64,000 nt of DNA from Sipunculus nudus. Its lineage: Eukaryota > Annelida > Sipuncula > Golfingiida > Sipunculidae. The notes under the pieces were generated by a model that saw only the letters and a list, made by a program, of their open reading frames with translations, was not told the origin of the DNA and ran no database searches. Location: positions 78,911,300-78,975,299 of the forward strand of contig CM049314.1 of the NCBI GenBank assembly GCA_026874595.1, in the 5' to 3' direction. This document shows, piece after piece, positions 60,938 to 64,000 of the stretch. The position numbers and the translations under genes were made by a program. How positions within the stretch are numbered: the stretch's first letter is position 1; the number at the start of each line of letters is the position of its first letter.

Positions 60938-63900
60938 CTGTCGAATATTGTGTTAATCTGTAGAAAAATTGAGCTAAAATATTCAAAAGGGTCACAAAAA
61001 TCCACAACGTTACTTTTATAAAGTATCAGAATTTTCTATTTCTGATTTTGCTTAAACGATTTAACCCTTAAATTTTACATTCACCTTCACTGACACGTGC
61101 AATTATATAGCCAGGGAAGCAGTCTGTGTCCCTTTGGGTCATATTCGTATATATTTATAGAAAAATGCTTAAATTGTGGGGTGTTTTATCGTGAGCAAAG
61201 CATAAGCAAAGAATAAGCAAACTGTAAGCAAAGGAACTGTGTCTTCATAAATCCTTTTTGCTACTTATTTCTTAAGAAATAATGAATTACTCATCTTCCC
61301 GGGTATCTATTTCTGTCTAACATGGTGCAAAACTGTAGAAAAATTGAGGGAAAATATGCAAAAGGGTCACCAAAATCCACAATTTTACTTTTTTAAAGTA
61401 TCAGAATTTTCTATATCCGATTTTGCTTAAACGATTTTACCCTTAATTTTTAGATTCACCTTCACTGACACGTGCAATTATATATCCAGGGAAGCAGTCT
61501 GTGTCCCTATGGGTCATATTCGTATATATTTATAGAAAAATGCTTAAATTGTGTGGTGTTTTCATCGTAAGTAAAGCATAAGCAAAGCGTAAACAAACTG
61601 AAAGCAAAGGAACTGTGTCTTCATAAATCCTTTTTGCAACTTATTTCTTAAGAAATAATGAATTACTCTTCTTCCCGGGTATCTATTTCTGTCGAACATG
61701 GTGCAAAACTGTAGAAAAATTGAGGTAAAATATGCAAAAGGGTCACCAAAATCCACAATGTTACTTTTTTAAAGTATCAGAATTTTCTATATCTGATTTT
61801 GATTAAACGATTTTACCCTTAATTTTTAGATTCACCTTCACTGACAGGTGAAATTATATAGCCAGGGAACAAGTCCGTGTCCCTATGGGTCATATTTGTA
61901 TATATTTATAGAAAAATGCGTAAGTTTTGAGGTGTTTTCACCTTAAGCAAAGCATAAGCAAACTCTAAGCAAAGGAACTGTGTCTTGATAAATCCTTTTT
62001 ACATCTATTTTCTAAAAAAATAATGTATTATTCTACTTTTCTGTAATATAGTTCTGTCGAATATTGTGTTAATCTGTAGAAAAATTGAGCTAAAATATTC
62101 AAAAGGGTCACAAAAATCCACAACGTTACTTTTATAAAGTATCAGAATTTTCTATTTCTGATTTTGCTTAAACGATTTAACCCTTAAATTTTACATTCAC
62201 CTTCACTGACACGTGCAATTATATAGCCAGGGAAGCAGTCTGTGTCCCTATGGGTCATATTCGTATATATTTATAGAAAAATGCTTAAATTGTGTGGTGT
62301 TTTATCGTGAGCAAAGCATAAGCAAAGAATAAGCAAACTGTAAGCAAAGGAACTGTGTCTTCATAAATCCTTTTTGCTACTTATTACTTAAGAAATAATG
62401 AATTACTCTTCTTCCCGGGTATCTATTTCTGTCTAACATGGTGCAAATCTGTAGAAAAATTGAGGGAAAATATGCAAAAGGGTCACCAAAATCCACAATT
62501 TTACTTTTTTAAAGTATCAGAATTTTCTATATCTGATTTTGCTTAAACGATTTTACCCTTAATTTTTAGATTCACCTTCACTGACAGGTGAAAATATATA
62601 GCCAGGGATTCAGTCTGTGTCCTTATGGATCATATTTGTATATATTTATAGAAAAATGCGTAAGTTTTGAGGTGTTTTCACCGTAAGCAAAGCATAATCA
62701 AAGCGTAAGCAAACTCTAAGCAAAGGAACTGTGTCTAGATAAATCCTTTTTACATCTATTTTCTAAAGAAATAATGTATTATTCTACTTTTCTGTAATAT
62801 AGTTCTGTCGAACATTGTATTAAACTGTAGAAAAATTGAGCTAAAATATTCAAAAGGGTCTCAAAAATCCACAACGTTACTTTTATAAAGTATCAGAATT
62901 TTCTATTTCTGATTTTGCTTAAACGATTTAACCCTTAAATTTTAGATTCACCTTCACTGACACGTGCAATTATATAGCCAGGGAAGCAGTCTGTGTCCCT
63001 ATGGGTCATATTCGTATATATTTATAGAAAAATGCTTAAATTGTGTGGTGTTTTCATCGTAAGCAAAGCATAAGCAAAGCGTAAACAAACTGTAAGCAAA
63101 GGAACTGTGTCTTCATAAATCCTTTTTGCAACTTATTTCTTAAGAAATAATGAATTACTCTTCTTCCCGGGTATCTATTTCTGTCGAACATGGTGCAAAA
63201 CTGTAGAAAAGTTGAGGTAAAATATGCAAAAGGGTCACCAAAATCCACAATGTTACTTTTTTAAAGTATCAGAATTTTCTATATCTGATTTTGATTAAAC
63301 GATTTTACCCTTAATTTATAGATTCACCTTCACTGACAGGTGAAATTATATAGCCAGGGAACCAGTCTGTGTCCCTATGGGTCATATTCGTATATATTTA
63401 TAGAAAAATGCTTAAATTGTGTGGTGTTTTCATCGTAAGTAAAGCATAAGCAAAGCGTAAACAAACTGAAAGCAAAGGAACTGTGTCTTCATAAATCCTT
63501 TTTGCAACTTATTTCTTAAGAAATAATGAATTACTCTTCTTCCCGGGTATCTATTTCTGTCGAACATGGTGCAAAACTGTAGAAAAATTGAGGTAAAATA
63601 TGCAAAAGGGTCACCAAAATCCACAATGTTACTTTTTTAAAGTATCAGAATTTTCTATATCTGATTTTGATTAAACGATTTTACCCTTAATTTTTAGATT
63701 CACCTTCACTGACAGGTGAAATTATATAGCCAGGGAACAAGTCCGTGTCCCTATGGGTCATATTTGTATATATTTATAGAAAAATGCGTAAGTTTTGAGG
63801 TGTTTTCACCTTAAGCAAAGCATAAGCAAACTCTAAGCAAAGGAACTGTGTCTTGATAAATCCTTTTTACATCTATTTTCTAAAAAAATAATGTATTATT

Positions 63901-64000
63901 CTACTTTTCTGTAATATAGTTCTGTCGAATATTGTGTTAATCTGTAGAAAAATTGAGCTAAAATATTCAAAAGGGTCACAAAAATCCACAACGTTACTTT
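60938..64000 (+). repeat. Mosaic satellite region 2, running off the window
   Basis: Starts are 60938 (A), 61313 (4*), 61689 (4), 62054 (A), 62429 (4*), 62805 (A), 63181 (4), 63557 (4) and 63922 (A, cut by the window end). The stretch 61562-62140 recurs at 63430-64000 with a shift of 1868 bp. The stretch from about 62.2 to 63.36 kb matches 50.6-51.76 kb with a shift of 11,598 bp. The adjacent 4-4 pair marks a junction near 63.37 kb. No gene is seen. Confidence 0.85.

Overview
The window is almost entirely one tandem satellite DNA array, interrupted once by a young LTR retrotransposon. The satellite monomer is AT-rich and mostly 374-378 bp long, with about 160 copies, all in the same orientation. 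It contains no credible gene, tRNA, rRNA or CRISPR array. A long, homogeneous, higher-order satellite carrying a Ty3/gypsy-type element with a SCAN-like Gag points to a eukaryote, most likely an animal, and to centromeric or pericentromeric heterochromatin. I cannot name the species. The Gag style is one I associate with fish and aquatic invertebrates, but that is recollection, not a search result.

For this report I sorted the monomers by eye into types: A (AGCTAAAATATT near the start, TTTCTGTAATATAGTT before the next unit), 2 (starts CGAAAACGG), 3 (AATTAAGATGAAATATGC), 4 (CGAACATGG, ends at CCCGGG), 4* (GTCTAACATGG), 4' (CAACACTG), 5 (ACTGTTGAAAAATTG), 6, 7 and 8. From 1 to about 31.2 kb the array is a two-tier higher-order repeat (HOR). 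A 17-monomer unit of 6381 bp alternates with a 21-monomer unit of 7883 bp (element excluded), so the real period is 38 monomers, 14,264 bp. Shared private variants show copies 1 and 3 are sisters, and copies 2 and 4 are sisters. The unit reads as repeats of a five-monomer ancestor (A-2-3-4-5 and A-6-7-8-4).

From about 29.1 to 47.9 kb a derived 19-monomer HOR (7108-7109 bp) takes over. It shares its first six monomers with the 21-mer and then contains a duplicated tetramer and a duplicated trimer. From 47.9 kb to the end the order is a mosaic: a tandem eight-monomer duplication (2993 bp), a 25-monomer spaced repeat (9354 bp), a dimer duplication (752 bp) and a five-monomer repeat (1868 bp). 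This looks like a less homogenised flank or a recombination-active zone.

The retrotransposon (13694-17660, minus strand) has two 733-bp LTRs that I read as identical, a 4-bp target duplication (ACAG), a tRNA-like primer binding site, a polypurine tract and one intact 704-codon gag-protease ORF. It has no reverse transcriptase, RNase H or integrase, so it must be mobilised by enzymes supplied from elsewhere. Its identical LTRs and its absence from the sister HOR copies date it after the satellite amplification.
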